Positions 13,833-20,059 of a stretch of DNA of 20,106 bases are shown one piece after another. This stretch comes from an uncultured Rubellimicrobium sp. GTDB taxonomy: Bacteria; Pseudomonadota; Alphaproteobacteria; Rhodobacterales; Rhodobacteraceae. The position numbers and the translations under genes were made by a program. The stretch is taken from NCBI GenBank assembly GCA_902805995.1, contig CADCUU010000002.1, positions 1 through 20,106 on the forward strand. Direction: 5' to 3'. Under the pieces are notes generated by a model. It saw only the letters and a program-made list of their open reading frames with translations. It searched no databases and was not told the DNA's origin. Within the stretch, counting starts at the first letter, position 1. Every line of letters begins with the position of its first letter.

Positions 13833-14348
13833 GTGAGCGACGATCCCACCAAGGGGCGCATCGTCGTGGGCAGCCTCGCCGGGGCCTTTGGGGTCCGCGG
13901 CGAGGTGCGCCTGAAGAGCTTCTGCGCGGAGCCTGCGGACCTCGCGGGCTACGTGCCCCTCTACACGCCCGACGGACGGGTGTTCCGCGACATCCGGATC
14001 ATCGGCCAGACGCAGGGCTCGCTTACTGCGCGCATCGAGGGCATCTCCTCCAAGGAGGAGGCCGACGCCCTGCGCGGCACGCCGCTTCTGGCGGACCGGT
14101 CGCGCCTGCCGGCCCTGCCCGATGACGAATTCTATCACGCCGACCTGATCGGCCTGCCCGTGCAGGATGCAGGCGGCGCGCCACTCGGCATTGTAAGGGC
14201 GGTCCTTAACCACGGCGCGGGCGACATCCTGGAGGTCGGGGGTCCGCGCGGGTCCACGCTCCTGATCCCCTTCACGCAGGCGGCGGTGCCGCTCGTGGAC
14301 TTGGCCGCGCGTCGCATCGTGGCGGACCTGCCCGAGGACGACGGCTGA
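13833..14348 (+). CDS. rimM: Ribosome maturation factor RimM
   Basis: A 171-aa 30S-maturation factor that binds S19 near the 3' head domain. Seen: the N-terminal RimM domain starting IVVGSLAGAFGVRGEVRLKSF (residues 10-30) and a C-terminal PRC-barrel from about residue 97 (DEFYHADLIGLPVQDAGG, then HGAGDILEV and LIPFTQAAVPLVDL). The start codon is GTG at 13833, 3 bp after the rpsP stop; no ATG is nearby. The family normally sits next to trmD, but here two small genes intervene. Confidence 0.96.
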   Translation: MSDDPTKGRIVVGSLAGAFGVRGEVRLKSFCAEPADLAGYVPLYTPDGRVFRDIRIIGQTQGSLTARIEGISSKEEADALRGTPLLADRSRLPALPDDEFYHADLIGLPVQDAGGAPLGIVRAVLNHGAGDILEVGGPRGSTLLIPFTQAAVPLVDLAARRIVADLPEDDG

Positions 14349-14384
14349 CGCGCCGCTCGCCGCAGGGCGGAGCCGAGGCGTAAC

Positions 14385-14455
14385 CTCCCCGACAGGGGAG
14401 CGGAACGCCGCGGCCTGCCCGGGGGTTGGCCTCCTGCAACCACCGACGGGAGGCC
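14385..14455 (+). promoter_or_regulatory. Two hairpins in the rimM-hypothetical spacer
   Basis: The 111-bp gap after rimM holds CTCCCC/GGGGAG (14385-14390 and 14395-14400, loop GACA) and GGCCTCC/GGAGGCC (14428-14434 and 14449-14455, 14-nt loop). The second covers the ribosome binding site GGGAGG at 14448-14453 of the next gene, so it could hide that site. There is no T run, so neither is a normal terminator. Confidence 0.4.
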
Positions 14456-14459
14456 GGCC

Positions 14460-14867
14460 ATGGCCCGCAAGAAGATCATTCCCAAGCGCATCGGCAACGT
14501 GAAGGTGCCCAAGAACCTGCGCAAGCTGGGCGACCGGGTCCTGTCCGACCCCCGCGCCCGCGAGGTGGCGGGGAGCGCCCTCCTCGCGCTGGGCACCGCG
14601 CTCGTGGCGCGCAAGGGCTCCGTCTTCCGTGACATCTTCGACCGTCCCAACGAGGGCGCCCGCACCGCCAAGGCCGCCGGGGGCGAAGCCGCGCAGAAGG
14701 CCGGCGAAGCGGTGAGCGGCGTGGCCGACGCCGTGGGACAGGTCGTGGGCGAGGTATTCGACACGATCCGCCGCGACTTCGCCCGCAAGGTCCGCCCCGT
14801 CCGGCCCCGCCACGCCCAGGACGAGGAGCCCGAGGACAAGACCGACGGCGACGACCGCATGCACTGA
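14460..14867 (+). CDS. Hypothetical basic/Ala-rich 135-aa protein
   Basis: I do not recognise this family with certainty. Seen: a strongly basic N-terminus (MARKKIIPKRIGNVKVPKNLRK, residues 1-22), a short hydrophobic stretch EVAGSALLALGTALVA at about 35-50, an Ala/Gly-rich amphipathic helix at about 68-100 (with the rhythm EAAQKAGEAVSGVADAVGQVV), and an acidic C-terminal tail (DEEPEDKTDGDD). The codon use and GC-rich third positions look like those of real neighbouring genes, and GGGAGG sits 6 bp before the ATG at 14460. The helical Ala-rich section recalls phasin- or LEA-like proteins, but that is only a resemblance. It interrupts the common rimM-trmD order together with the next small gene. 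Confidence 0.72.
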   Translation: MARKKIIPKRIGNVKVPKNLRKLGDRVLSDPRAREVAGSALLALGTALVARKGSVFRDIFDRPNEGARTAKAAGGEAAQKAGEAVSGVADAVGQVVGEVFDTIRRDFARKVRPVRPRHAQDEEPEDKTDGDDRMH

Positions 14868-14903
14868 CCGGACCCGGCACGGCCGCATCGGCGTTGGAAC
14901 GGC

Positions 14904-14939
14904 GCCCCGGAACGGTCCGGGGCCCGTCCGGAGCCGTTC
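14904..14939 (+). promoter_or_regulatory. Two mutually exclusive hairpins before the 54-aa gene
   Basis: Hairpin A: an 8-bp stem, 14904-14911 with 14916-14923, loop ACGG. Hairpin B: an 11-bp stem with one bulged G (14910-14920 with 14928-14939, bulge at 14933), ending one base before the ATG. They share 14910-14923 and so cannot form together. B would cover the weak ribosome-binding region CGGAG (14929-14933) and A would free it. Confidence 0.45.
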
Positions 14940-15104
14940 ATGATCAAGTGGATCTTCATCCTTCTCATCGTCGCGGCGATCGCGGGCCTGCTGGGCATGC
15001 ATCGCGTGCAGGGCGCCGCGCTGACGGGGGCCAAGTGGCTCGCCATCATCGTGCTGGTGCTGTTCGCGCTGGTGGTCCTGGGCCTTATCGCCATCGCGGG
15101 CTAA
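14940..15104 (+). CDS. Small membrane protein, DUF1328/UPF0391-like (54 aa)
   Basis: A short gene: 54 aa with two hydrophobic helices, IFILLIVAAIAGLLGM (about 5-20) and LAIIVLVLFALVVLGLIAIAG (34-54), joined by a small loop HRVQGAALTGAKW. Length, layout and the AIAGLLG...AA...AK pattern match the DUF1328 (UPF0391, YtjA-type) family of tiny inner-membrane proteins of unknown function. The start ATG at 14940 has only a weak CGGAG upstream, sitting in a hairpin. It ends 48 bp before trmD and follows the 135-aa hypothetical gene by 72 bp. Confidence 0.75.
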   Translation: MIKWIFILLIVAAIAGLLGMHRVQGAALTGAKWLAIIVLVLFALVVLGLIAIAG

Positions 15105-15152
15105 GGCGCGCCCGGCTGGCCTTGGTCGGCGGCAGGGCCTAGAAGGGCCGCC

Positions 15153-15971
15153 ATGACCGACCTTCCCTCCCGCGCCCTTGGCCGTAAATCCGTCCGCCCC
15201 TCCGTGGTGCCCCGCGACCTCATGGGCGAGGAGGAGCTGGCGGGCGTCTGGACCGCGCAGGTCGTGACGCTGCTGCCCGAGGCGTTTCCGGGCGTGCTGG
15301 GCCTGTCGTTGACGGGGCGTGCGCTGCAGGAGGGGCTCTGGCAGCTTCGGACGCTGGACCTGCGGGAGTTCGGGGAGGGGCGGCACCGCAACGTGGACGA
15401 CACGCCCGCAGGGGGCGGCGCGGGCATGGTCCTTCGCGCCGATGTGGGGGCCAAGGCGCTGGCGCAGGCCGTGTCGCGCGCCCGTGGCGACGTGCCGCGC
15501 CTTCTGCTGTCGCCGCGCGGGCGGCGCTTCGACCAGGCCATGGCGCGCGACCTCGCCTCACGCGATGGCGTGATCCTGTTCTGCGGGCGCTTCGAAGGGG
15601 TGGACGAGCGGCTGATCGAGCAGTTCCAGTTGACTGAGGTCAGCTTGGGCGACTTCGTCATGACAGGGGGCGAGATCGCGGCACAGGCCTTGATTGACGC
15701 AACGGTTCGGCTTATGCCGCGCGTGCTCGGGAATCAGCATTCGGCCGAGGACGAATCCTTTTCGTCCGGGCTGCTGGAATACCCGCAGTACACGAAGCCC
15801 GCCGTCTGGGAGGGTCGCGCGATACCGGAGGTTCTTCTGTCCGGGCACCACGCGAACATCGCCGCCTGGCGGCAGTCCCAGTCCGAACGGCTGACCAAGG
15901 AACGGCGACCTGATCTCTGGCGGGACCACCTGACACGTTCAGGGCTCCCGGATGAAGACCGAGAGCTCTGA
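15153..15971 (+). CDS. trmD: tRNA (guanine-N1-)-methyltransferase
   Basis: A 272-aa SPOUT methyltransferase that methylates G37 next to the anticodon, using S-adenosylmethionine, and so prevents frameshifting. The conserved core starts at about residue 33 (WTAQVVTLLPEAFPGVLG). Then come DTPAGGGAGMVL (83-94), LLSPRGRRFDQAMARDLA (118-135), the trefoil-knot cofactor region GVILFCGRFEGVDERLIE (139-156) with EVSLGDFVMTGGEIAAQAL (162-180), and SFSSGLLEYPQYTKP (202-216) and IPEVLLSGHHANI. The first 32 residues are an extension often seen in related alphaproteobacterial TrmD proteins. The ATG at 15153 has AGAAGGG upstream; an inner ATG (residue 24) has no such site. Confidence 0.96.
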   Translation: MTDLPSRALGRKSVRPSVVPRDLMGEEELAGVWTAQVVTLLPEAFPGVLGLSLTGRALQEGLWQLRTLDLREFGEGRHRNVDDTPAGGGAGMVLRADVGAKALAQAVSRARGDVPRLLLSPRGRRFDQAMARDLASRDGVILFCGRFEGVDERLIEQFQLTEVSLGDFVMTGGEIAAQALIDATVRLMPRVLGNQHSAEDESFSSGLLEYPQYTKPAVWEGRAIPEVLLSGHHANIAAWRQSQSERLTKERRPDLWRDHLTRSGLPDEDREL

Positions 15972-15986
15972 GGCCGCAAAAGACCT

Positions 15987-16047
15987 CCGGGGACAGCACC
16001 CCGGGCAACCACCACGGGTCAGGGCCTCATGGGCCCGGGTCTGAGGC
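15987..16047 (+). promoter_or_regulatory. Structured leader upstream of rplS
   Basis: The 93-bp gap between trmD and rplS contains two hairpins: CCGGGG/CCCCGG at 15987-15992 and 15999-16004 (6-nt loop), and GCCTCA/TGAGGC at 16024-16029 and 16042-16047 (12-nt loop). No T run follows. Many ribosomal-protein leaders are folded targets for autoregulation, but I know of no defined L19 element of this shape in this group. Confidence 0.4.
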
Positions 16048-16064
16048 AACATCAGGAGGGTCCC

Positions 16065-16445
16065 ATGGACCTTATCGCCCAACTGGAGGCCGAGCAGATC
16101 GCCTCCCTCGGGAAGGACATTCCCGACTTCAAGGCCGGCGACACCATTCGCGTCGGCTACAAGGTGACCGAAGGCACGCGGTCGCGCGTGCAGATGTACG
16201 AAGGCGTCTGCATCAGCCGCAAGCACGGCGCCGGGATCGCGGGTTCGTTCACCGTCCGCAAGATCTCCTTCGGCGAAGGCGTGGAGCGGGTGTTCCCCCT
16301 CTACTCCACCAACATCGACTCCATCACCGTCGTGCGTCGCGGCAAGGTTCGCCGCGCCAAGCTGTACTACCTGCGCGAGCGTCGCGGTAAGTCGGCGCGC
16401 ATCGCCGAGGTCACCAACTACAAGGCGAAGGAGGACTCCAAGTGA
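16065..16445 (+). CDS. rplS: 50S ribosomal protein L19
   Basis: A 126-aa ribosomal protein at the 30S-50S interface. Seen: the opening [20 protein letters not shown], the beta-barrel core [57 protein letters not shown], and the basic loop [23 protein letters not shown], all diagnostic of L19. The start ATG at 16065 has AGGAGGG at 16054-16060; an upstream ATG at 16029 is in frame but would add an unsupported 12 residues. It overlaps rpmE by 4 bp. Confidence 0.97.
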   Translation: MDLIAQLEAEQIASLGKDIPDFKAGDTIRVGYKVTEGTRSRVQMYEGVCISRKHGAGIAGSFTVRKISFGEGVERVFPLYSTNIDSITVVRRGKVRRAKLYYLRERRGKSARIAEVTNYKAKEDSK

Positions 16446-16663
16446 GGTCCGGCATCCATCCCGAATACCATCTCATCGACGTGCGCATGACCGATGGCAC
16501 CGTGGTCCAGATGAAGACCACCTGGGGCAAGGAAGGCGACACGATGAACCTCGAGATCGACCCGCTGTCGCACCCGGCCTGGACCGGCGGCGGCACGCGC
16601 ATCCTCGACACCGGGGGCCGCGTCTCCAAGTTCAAGAACAAGTACGCGGGCCTGGGCTTCTAA
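16442..16663 (+). CDS. rpmE: 50S ribosomal protein L31 (zinc-free type)
   Basis: A 73-aa ribosomal protein: [16 protein letters not shown] at 5-20, [23 protein letters not shown] at 27-49 and [10 protein letters not shown] at the end. There are no cysteines at all, so it is the zinc-independent (C-minus) form. It begins at GTG 16442, overlapping the rplS stop as GTGA, so its output is probably coupled to L19. A terminator follows 28 bp after the stop, closing the long operon that begins at ffh. Confidence 0.95.
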   Translation: MRSGIHPEYHLIDVRMTDGTVVQMKTTWGKEGDTMNLEIDPLSHPAWTGGGTRILDTGGRVSKFKNKYAGLGF

Positions 16664-16691
16664 GCCTTTCGCCCCGGCGGAACGGATTTTG

Positions 16692-16721
16692 CGCCGCGCT
16701 CCCCTGGGGGCGCGGCGTTTT
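16692..16721 (+). terminator. Rho-independent terminator of the ffh-to-rpmE operon
   Basis: A perfect 8-bp stem, CGCCGCGC (16692-16699) with GCGCGGCG (16710-16717), with a 10-nt loop that may partly pair, is followed by TTTT (16718-16721). It starts 28 bp after the rpmE stop. There is no matching T run on the other strand, so it acts in the plus direction only. Confidence 0.88.
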
Positions 16722-17070
16722 GCATTCTCGGGCAGGATTGCAGACCATCGCCATGAGAGCGCATGGGGGGACGTGGGCGGCATGGTCCGGGGGAACGCAG
16801 GCGCGACCCTTGGGCCGCCCGCAACTTGGAGACGCGTACGACGTCAGGCCGTCGCGACTCTTTAGCCCTCGACGAAGGATTGGCCCCGCGCTGGCCGAGC
16901 AGGATGGGGGCCCTTCGCTGTCGGACGAGGGGAGAGGTCCCTGCCTCCGGCCACCCGGCCCCATGAAGGTCGGACGGGCCCGGACGACCGCCCCTGAGCC
17001 AGTCGATCGAGGTAAGGTCCGCGGAAGGGAGACGGCCCCAAGTCCCACCCCCTTGCCGACCACCAGCCCC
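16722..17070. other. Gene-free stretch between convergent terminators
   Basis: About 350 bp between the rpmE terminator (plus) and the helicase terminator (minus). Long open frames cross it on both strands, but their translations show no family pattern, lack ribosome binding sites and continue into neighbouring genes out of frame. A short part near 17010-17040 looks a little like the 4.5S RNA tip loop but misses the key bases. I see no tRNA, repeats or insertion ends. Confidence 0.55.
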
Positions 17071-17100
17071 CAAAACGAAACGGCCGCCCGAAGGCGGCCG
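17071..17100 (-). terminator. Rho-independent terminator of the DEAD-box helicase gene
   Basis: On the minus strand an 8-bp stem (17100-17093 with 17088-17081) closes on the very stable loop TTCG and is followed by TTTCGTTTTG (17080-17071). It begins 13 bp after the helicase stop codon. Confidence 0.88.
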
Positions 17101-17113
17101 GATCAGAGGTTCG

Positions 17114-18457
17114 TCAGGCGGCACCGGCCGTCGCGCGGCGGCGGGGCGGGCCCGCGCGCCGGGGCTTTTGGCCCCCCGCTGGCTTGGCACCGGCGTTGGC
17201 CGCCTGGGCGGGACGGCGCTGGCCGCCCTGTCCCCGGTGATCCTGCCCGCGATGCTCCTGCCCACCCGGACGCCCGCCGGGGCGACCACCCGGACGGCCT
17301 GCGGGCTTGGCTTTGGCTTCCGGCACCCCTTCCCAGGGCGCGCCCGAGGCGACGGGGATCTTGGCCTTCATGGCCTTCTCGATGTCCCGCAGCTCTCCCA
17401 TCTCGTCGGGCGAGCAGAGCGCGATGGCGGCCCCGTCCATGCCGGCGCGCGCGGTGCGGCCGATGCGGTGGACGTAGTTCTCGGGGACGTTGGGCAGCTC
17501 GTAGTTGTAGACGTGCCGCACCTCGGGGATGTCGAGGCCCCGCGCGGCCACGTCGGTCGCCACGAGCACCCGCACCTCGCCCGCGCGGAAGGCCGCGATG
17601 GCGCGGTCCCGCTGGCCCTGGCTCTTGTTGCCGTGGATCGAGGCCACGGCGAAGCCCTTGGCCTCAAGCTGCTTGGACAGCTTCTCCATGCCGTGCTTCG
17701 TGCGGCCGAAGACGATGGCGAGCTCGTCGCGGTGCTTGTCGAGAAGCTCCACGAGGAAGTCCATCTTGGCGCCCTTGGCGACGAAGTGGACCGACTGCTC
17801 GATCCGGTCCACGGCCTTGCCGGGCGGGTTGACCTGCACGCGAACGGGGTCGGTCAGGAAGGCCCCGGCGATCTCCTCCATCTGCTTGGGCATGGTGGCG
17901 GAGAACAGCATCGTCTGCCGCGCCTTGGGCAGCAGTGTCGCGATGCGGCGGAGCGAGTGGATGAAGCCCAGGTCGAGCATCTGGTCGGCCTCGTCCAGGA
18001 CCAGGAACTCGGTCTTGGACAGGTCCACGGCGCGACGGTCGAGGAGGTCGATCAGGCGGCCGGGCGTTGCGACGAGGATCGCCACGCCACGGGCCATCCG
18101 CTCGATCTGCGGGGTGAAGCCCACGCCGCCGGTGATCAGGCCGATCTTGAGATGCGAGCCCGCCGAATAGGCGGACAGCGTGTCGAAGATCTGCCGCGCG
18201 AGTTCGCGGGTGGGGGCGAGGACCAGGGCGCGGGCGGACTTCGGCTCGGCCTTGCGGCCGTTCTTCATCAGCGCGTCGAGCATCGGCAGGCCGAAGGCCG
18301 CGGTCTTGCCCGAGCCGGTCTGGGCGAGGCCCATGACATCGCGGCCCGCGAGGGCGTGCGGGATGGCCTGGGTCTGGATGGGGGTCGGGTCGGTGATGCC
18401 CTGCTCTTGCAGCGCGTTGATCAGGCGGGGCGAAAGGCCCAGCGTTTCGAATTGCAT
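17114..18457 (-). CDS. DEAD-box ATP-dependent RNA helicase (RhlE-like)
   Basis: A 447-aa RNA helicase of the RhlE group, acting in RNA turnover, ribosome assembly or cold adaptation. All core motifs are seen: Q motif with PTPIQTQAIP (24-33), Walker A AQTGSGKT (45-52), PTRELA (82-87), TPGR (131-134), DEAD (155-158), SAT (186-188), the arginine/RNA-contact motifs TDVAARGLDIP (301-311) and HRIGRTARAG (330-339). The C-terminal tail from about 385 is basic and low-complexity, with three RPGG repeats and GQEHRGQDHRGQ, then Pro/Arg/Ala-rich to the end; such tails bind RNA non-specifically. The ATG at 18457 is preceded by AAGGA on the minus strand, and fits the MQFETLGLSP start of the family; the upstream open extension is not family-like. 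Confidence 0.94.
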   Translation of the reverse strand: MQFETLGLSPRLINALQEQGITDPTPIQTQAIPHALAGRDVMGLAQTGSGKTAAFGLPMLDALMKNGRKAEPKSARALVLAPTRELARQIFDTLSAYSAGSHLKIGLITGGVGFTPQIERMARGVAILVATPGRLIDLLDRRAVDLSKTEFLVLDEADQMLDLGFIHSLRRIATLLPKARQTMLFSATMPKQMEEIAGAFLTDPVRVQVNPPGKAVDRIEQSVHFVAKGAKMDFLVELLDKHRDELAIVFGRTKHGMEKLSKQLEAKGFAVASIHGNKSQGQRDRAIAAFRAGEVRVLVATDVAARGLDIPEVRHVYNYELPNVPENYVHRIGRTARAGMDGAAIALCSPDEMGELRDIEKAMKAKIPVASGAPWEGVPEAKAKPAGRPGGRPGGRPGGQEHRGQDHRGQGGQRRPAQAANAGAKPAGGQKPRRAGPPRRRATAGAA

Positions 18458-18776
18458 GTCTATCCTTGCACCGGGCGCAAATGGCCCGCGAACGGTTCCC
18501 CGCCCAGGCCAAAGGGCCGGACGGCGAGGGGGTGTCAGCCGATGCGCTGACCCCGGGACCTCATGTCCCTGGACCGGCACGGCGCGGCTTCCCCTGCGTG
18601 AAAGTGGGAACCAGTTTTACCGCAGCCCTCGCGTCCAGATAAGAACGCCCTGCTCACGCGGCAGGGGCGGCGGTCAGGGGCATGTGGGCCCTGGGGCTTC
18701 CCCTGTCAAGGCGCCTTTGCCTTTTCCCTGCCATGCCCTGCCCTTATACCGCCCAAAGGGCAGGAAAGGCGACCGA
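18458..18776. other. Divergent region between the helicase and mipZ
   Basis: A 319-bp spacer that holds the promoters of two divergent genes. On the helicase side it contains two adjacent inverted repeats in the leader, GTCAGC/GCTGAC (18534-18539 and 18546-18551) and GGGAC/GTCCC (18555-18559 and 18565-18569). On the mipZ side a 9-bp hairpin, 18737-18745 with 18756-18764, overlaps the start of the mipZ ribosome binding site (about 18762-18769). I see no gene in it. Confidence 0.5.
18614..18642 (-). promoter_or_regulatory. Candidate promoter of the DEAD-box helicase gene
   Basis: On the minus strand TTATCT (18642-18637), a 17-bp spacer and TAAAAC (18619-18614). The -10 box matches at 4 of 6 positions and the -35 at 3 of 6. 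It would give a leader of about 150 nt carrying two inverted repeats, longer than needed and typical of cold-responsive helicase genes, but this is a weak call. Confidence 0.3.
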
Positions 18777-19586
18777 ATGGCGCATATCATCGTCGTGGGC
18801 AACGAAAAGGGCGGCGCGGGCAAGAGCACCGTCGCCATGCACATCGCCTCGGCGCTCGCGCGGATGGGGCATCGCGTGGGCACGCTCGACCTCGATGTCC
18901 GGCAGCGATCCCTTGGCCGCTACATCGAGAACCGGCTGCGCTTCCTCGGCAAGGAGGGGCTGGACCTCCCCACCCCGCGCGACATGCTGCTGCCGGAGGT
19001 GAACGAGGAAACCCTGCCCGAAGGCGTGAACCCGCAGGACCATCGCCTGTCAGCCGCCGTAGCGGCGCTGGAGCCCGAGTCCGACTTCATCGTCATCGAC
19101 TGCCCCGGATCGCATACCCGCCTCGCGCAGGTGGCGCATTCCATGGCGGACACGCTGGTCACGCCTCTCAACGACAGCTTCGTGGACTTCGACCTCCTCG
19201 CCCGCATCGACACGGACGGAGAGAAGATCCTGGGGCCAAGCGTCTATGCCGAGATGGTCTGGAGCGCGCGGCAGCTTCGCGCGCAGGCGGGCCTGCCGCC
19301 CATCGACTGGGTGGTGCTGCGGAACCGGCTGGGGTCGCAGGCCATGACCAACAAGCAGCGGATGGAGGCGGCGCTGGCGCGGCTTGCCAAGCGTATCGGC
19401 TTTCGCGTGGGGCCCGGCTTCAGCGAGAGGGTGGTGTTCCGGGAGCTGTTCCCCCGCGGTCTCACGCTTCTGGACCTGCGGGATGTGGGGGTGACCTCCC
19501 TGTCCATGTCGAACGTCGCGGCCCGGCAGGAGCTGCGCGAACTCGTGCGCGCGCTGGGCCTTCCGGGGGTGGAGGTGCGTTTCTAG
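18777..19586 (+). CDS. mipZ: Division-plane positioning ATPase MipZ (ParA-like)
   Basis: A 269-aa P-loop ATPase of the ParA/MinD family. In Caulobacter MipZ forms a gradient from the poles by binding ParB and DNA and inhibits FtsZ, thereby placing the division site at midcell. Seen: the deviant Walker A GNEKGGAGKST (8-18) with signature K11 and catalytic K16, the segment TLDLDVRQRSLGRYIENR (36-53), Walker B with FIVIDCPG, and the stretches TPLNDSFVDFDLLARID, WVVLRNRL, KRIGFRVGPGFSERVVFRELFPRGLTLLDL and LAA-type ending AARQELRELV that closely follow MipZ from memory. It stands away from parAB, divergent from the helicase. Start ATG at 18777 with AGGAAAGG upstream. A hairpin overlaps that ribosome binding site. 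Confidence 0.93.
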   Translation: MAHIIVVGNEKGGAGKSTVAMHIASALARMGHRVGTLDLDVRQRSLGRYIENRLRFLGKEGLDLPTPRDMLLPEVNEETLPEGVNPQDHRLSAAVAALEPESDFIVIDCPGSHTRLAQVAHSMADTLVTPLNDSFVDFDLLARIDTDGEKILGPSVYAEMVWSARQLRAQAGLPPIDWVVLRNRLGSQAMTNKQRMEAALARLAKRIGFRVGPGFSERVVFRELFPRGLTLLDLRDVGVTSLSMSNVAARQELRELVRALGLPGVEVRF

Positions 19587-19594
19587 CGCAGCCC

Positions 19595-19619
19595 GGCCCG
19601 CGTGTTCGGCGCGGGCCTT
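19595..19619 (+). terminator. Weak terminator-like hairpin after mipZ
   Basis: A perfect 8-bp stem, GGCCCGCG (19595-19602) with CGCGGGCC (19610-19617), 7-nt loop, lies 8 bp after the mipZ stop, followed only by TT. It could slow transcription or be bypassed, leaving the bactofilin gene as part of the same transcript. Confidence 0.5.
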
Positions 19620-19684
19620 GCCTGACAGGGATCACTTGGGCTTGATGGCGCCAGCGGCCCGGGATGCCGCAGGGGAGGACAGCA

Positions 19685-20059
19685 ATGGCCATGACGAGCG
19701 GCGCGGCCGCCAATCCGGGACCCGCGCCGCAGGGGGCGCAAGGCGGGCGGTCCCATCTCGTTGCCGGAACGCGCATCGTGGGCAACATCACCGCGCCGGG
19801 CCTGCTGGAGATCCAGGGCCAGGTGGAGGGTCTTGTGGTTGCCGACTCCGTGGTGATCGAGGAGCGCGGGACCGTCGAAGGCGAGATCCAGGCCGCTGCC
19901 ATCGGCGTGCGCGGTCATTTCGACGGTCATCTTGCAGGGGGCGCCGTGCGCATCCACGCGACCGCACGCGTGACCGGCAGCATCCGCTACGACACGCTGT
20001 CCGTCGAAAGCGGGTCCGAGATGACGGCCAGCTGCGAGCGCGCCAAGCCCCGGGGCTGA
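19685..20059 (+). CDS. Bactofilin-family cytoskeletal protein
   Basis: A 124-aa polymer-forming bactofilin (formerly DUF583). After a short disordered N-terminus (about 1-24, rich in Gly, Pro and Ala) comes the right-handed beta-helix domain (about 25-112), recognised by the repeats of hydrophobic residues and glycines: LVAGTRIVGNITAPGLLEIQG, VEGLVVADSVVIEERGTVEGEI, AAAIGVRGHFDG, VRIHATARVTGSIRYDTLSVESG. It polymerises without nucleotide and usually scaffolds cell-wall enzymes or cell-shape processes. The start chosen is ATG 19685 because AGGGGAGG at 19671-19678 is spaced correctly; an earlier in-frame ATG at 19664 has none. It follows mipZ by 98 bp, with a weak hairpin between. No M23 peptidase gene, a frequent partner, is visible. 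Confidence 0.92.
   Translation: MAMTSGAAANPGPAPQGAQGGRSHLVAGTRIVGNITAPGLLEIQGQVEGLVVADSVVIEERGTVEGEIQAAAIGVRGHFDGHLAGGAVRIHATARVTGSIRYDTLSVESGSEMTASCERAKPRG

Noticed and set aside
13467..15386. 639-aa open frame on the minus strand
   Set aside because: It lies opposite rpsP, rimM, the two small genes and the start of trmD, and has no recognisable domain.
17010..17045. A stretch resembling the 4.5S SRP RNA tip (an AGGTCCG word followed closely by GGAAGG)
   Set aside because: The conserved GGTCAGG is replaced by GGTAAGG, an extra C breaks the CCGGAAGG loop, and I could not find the long flanking stem of an SRP RNA.
17168..18550. 460-aa open frame on the plus strand
   Set aside because: It is antisense to the DEAD-box helicase, whose motifs are complete on the other strand.
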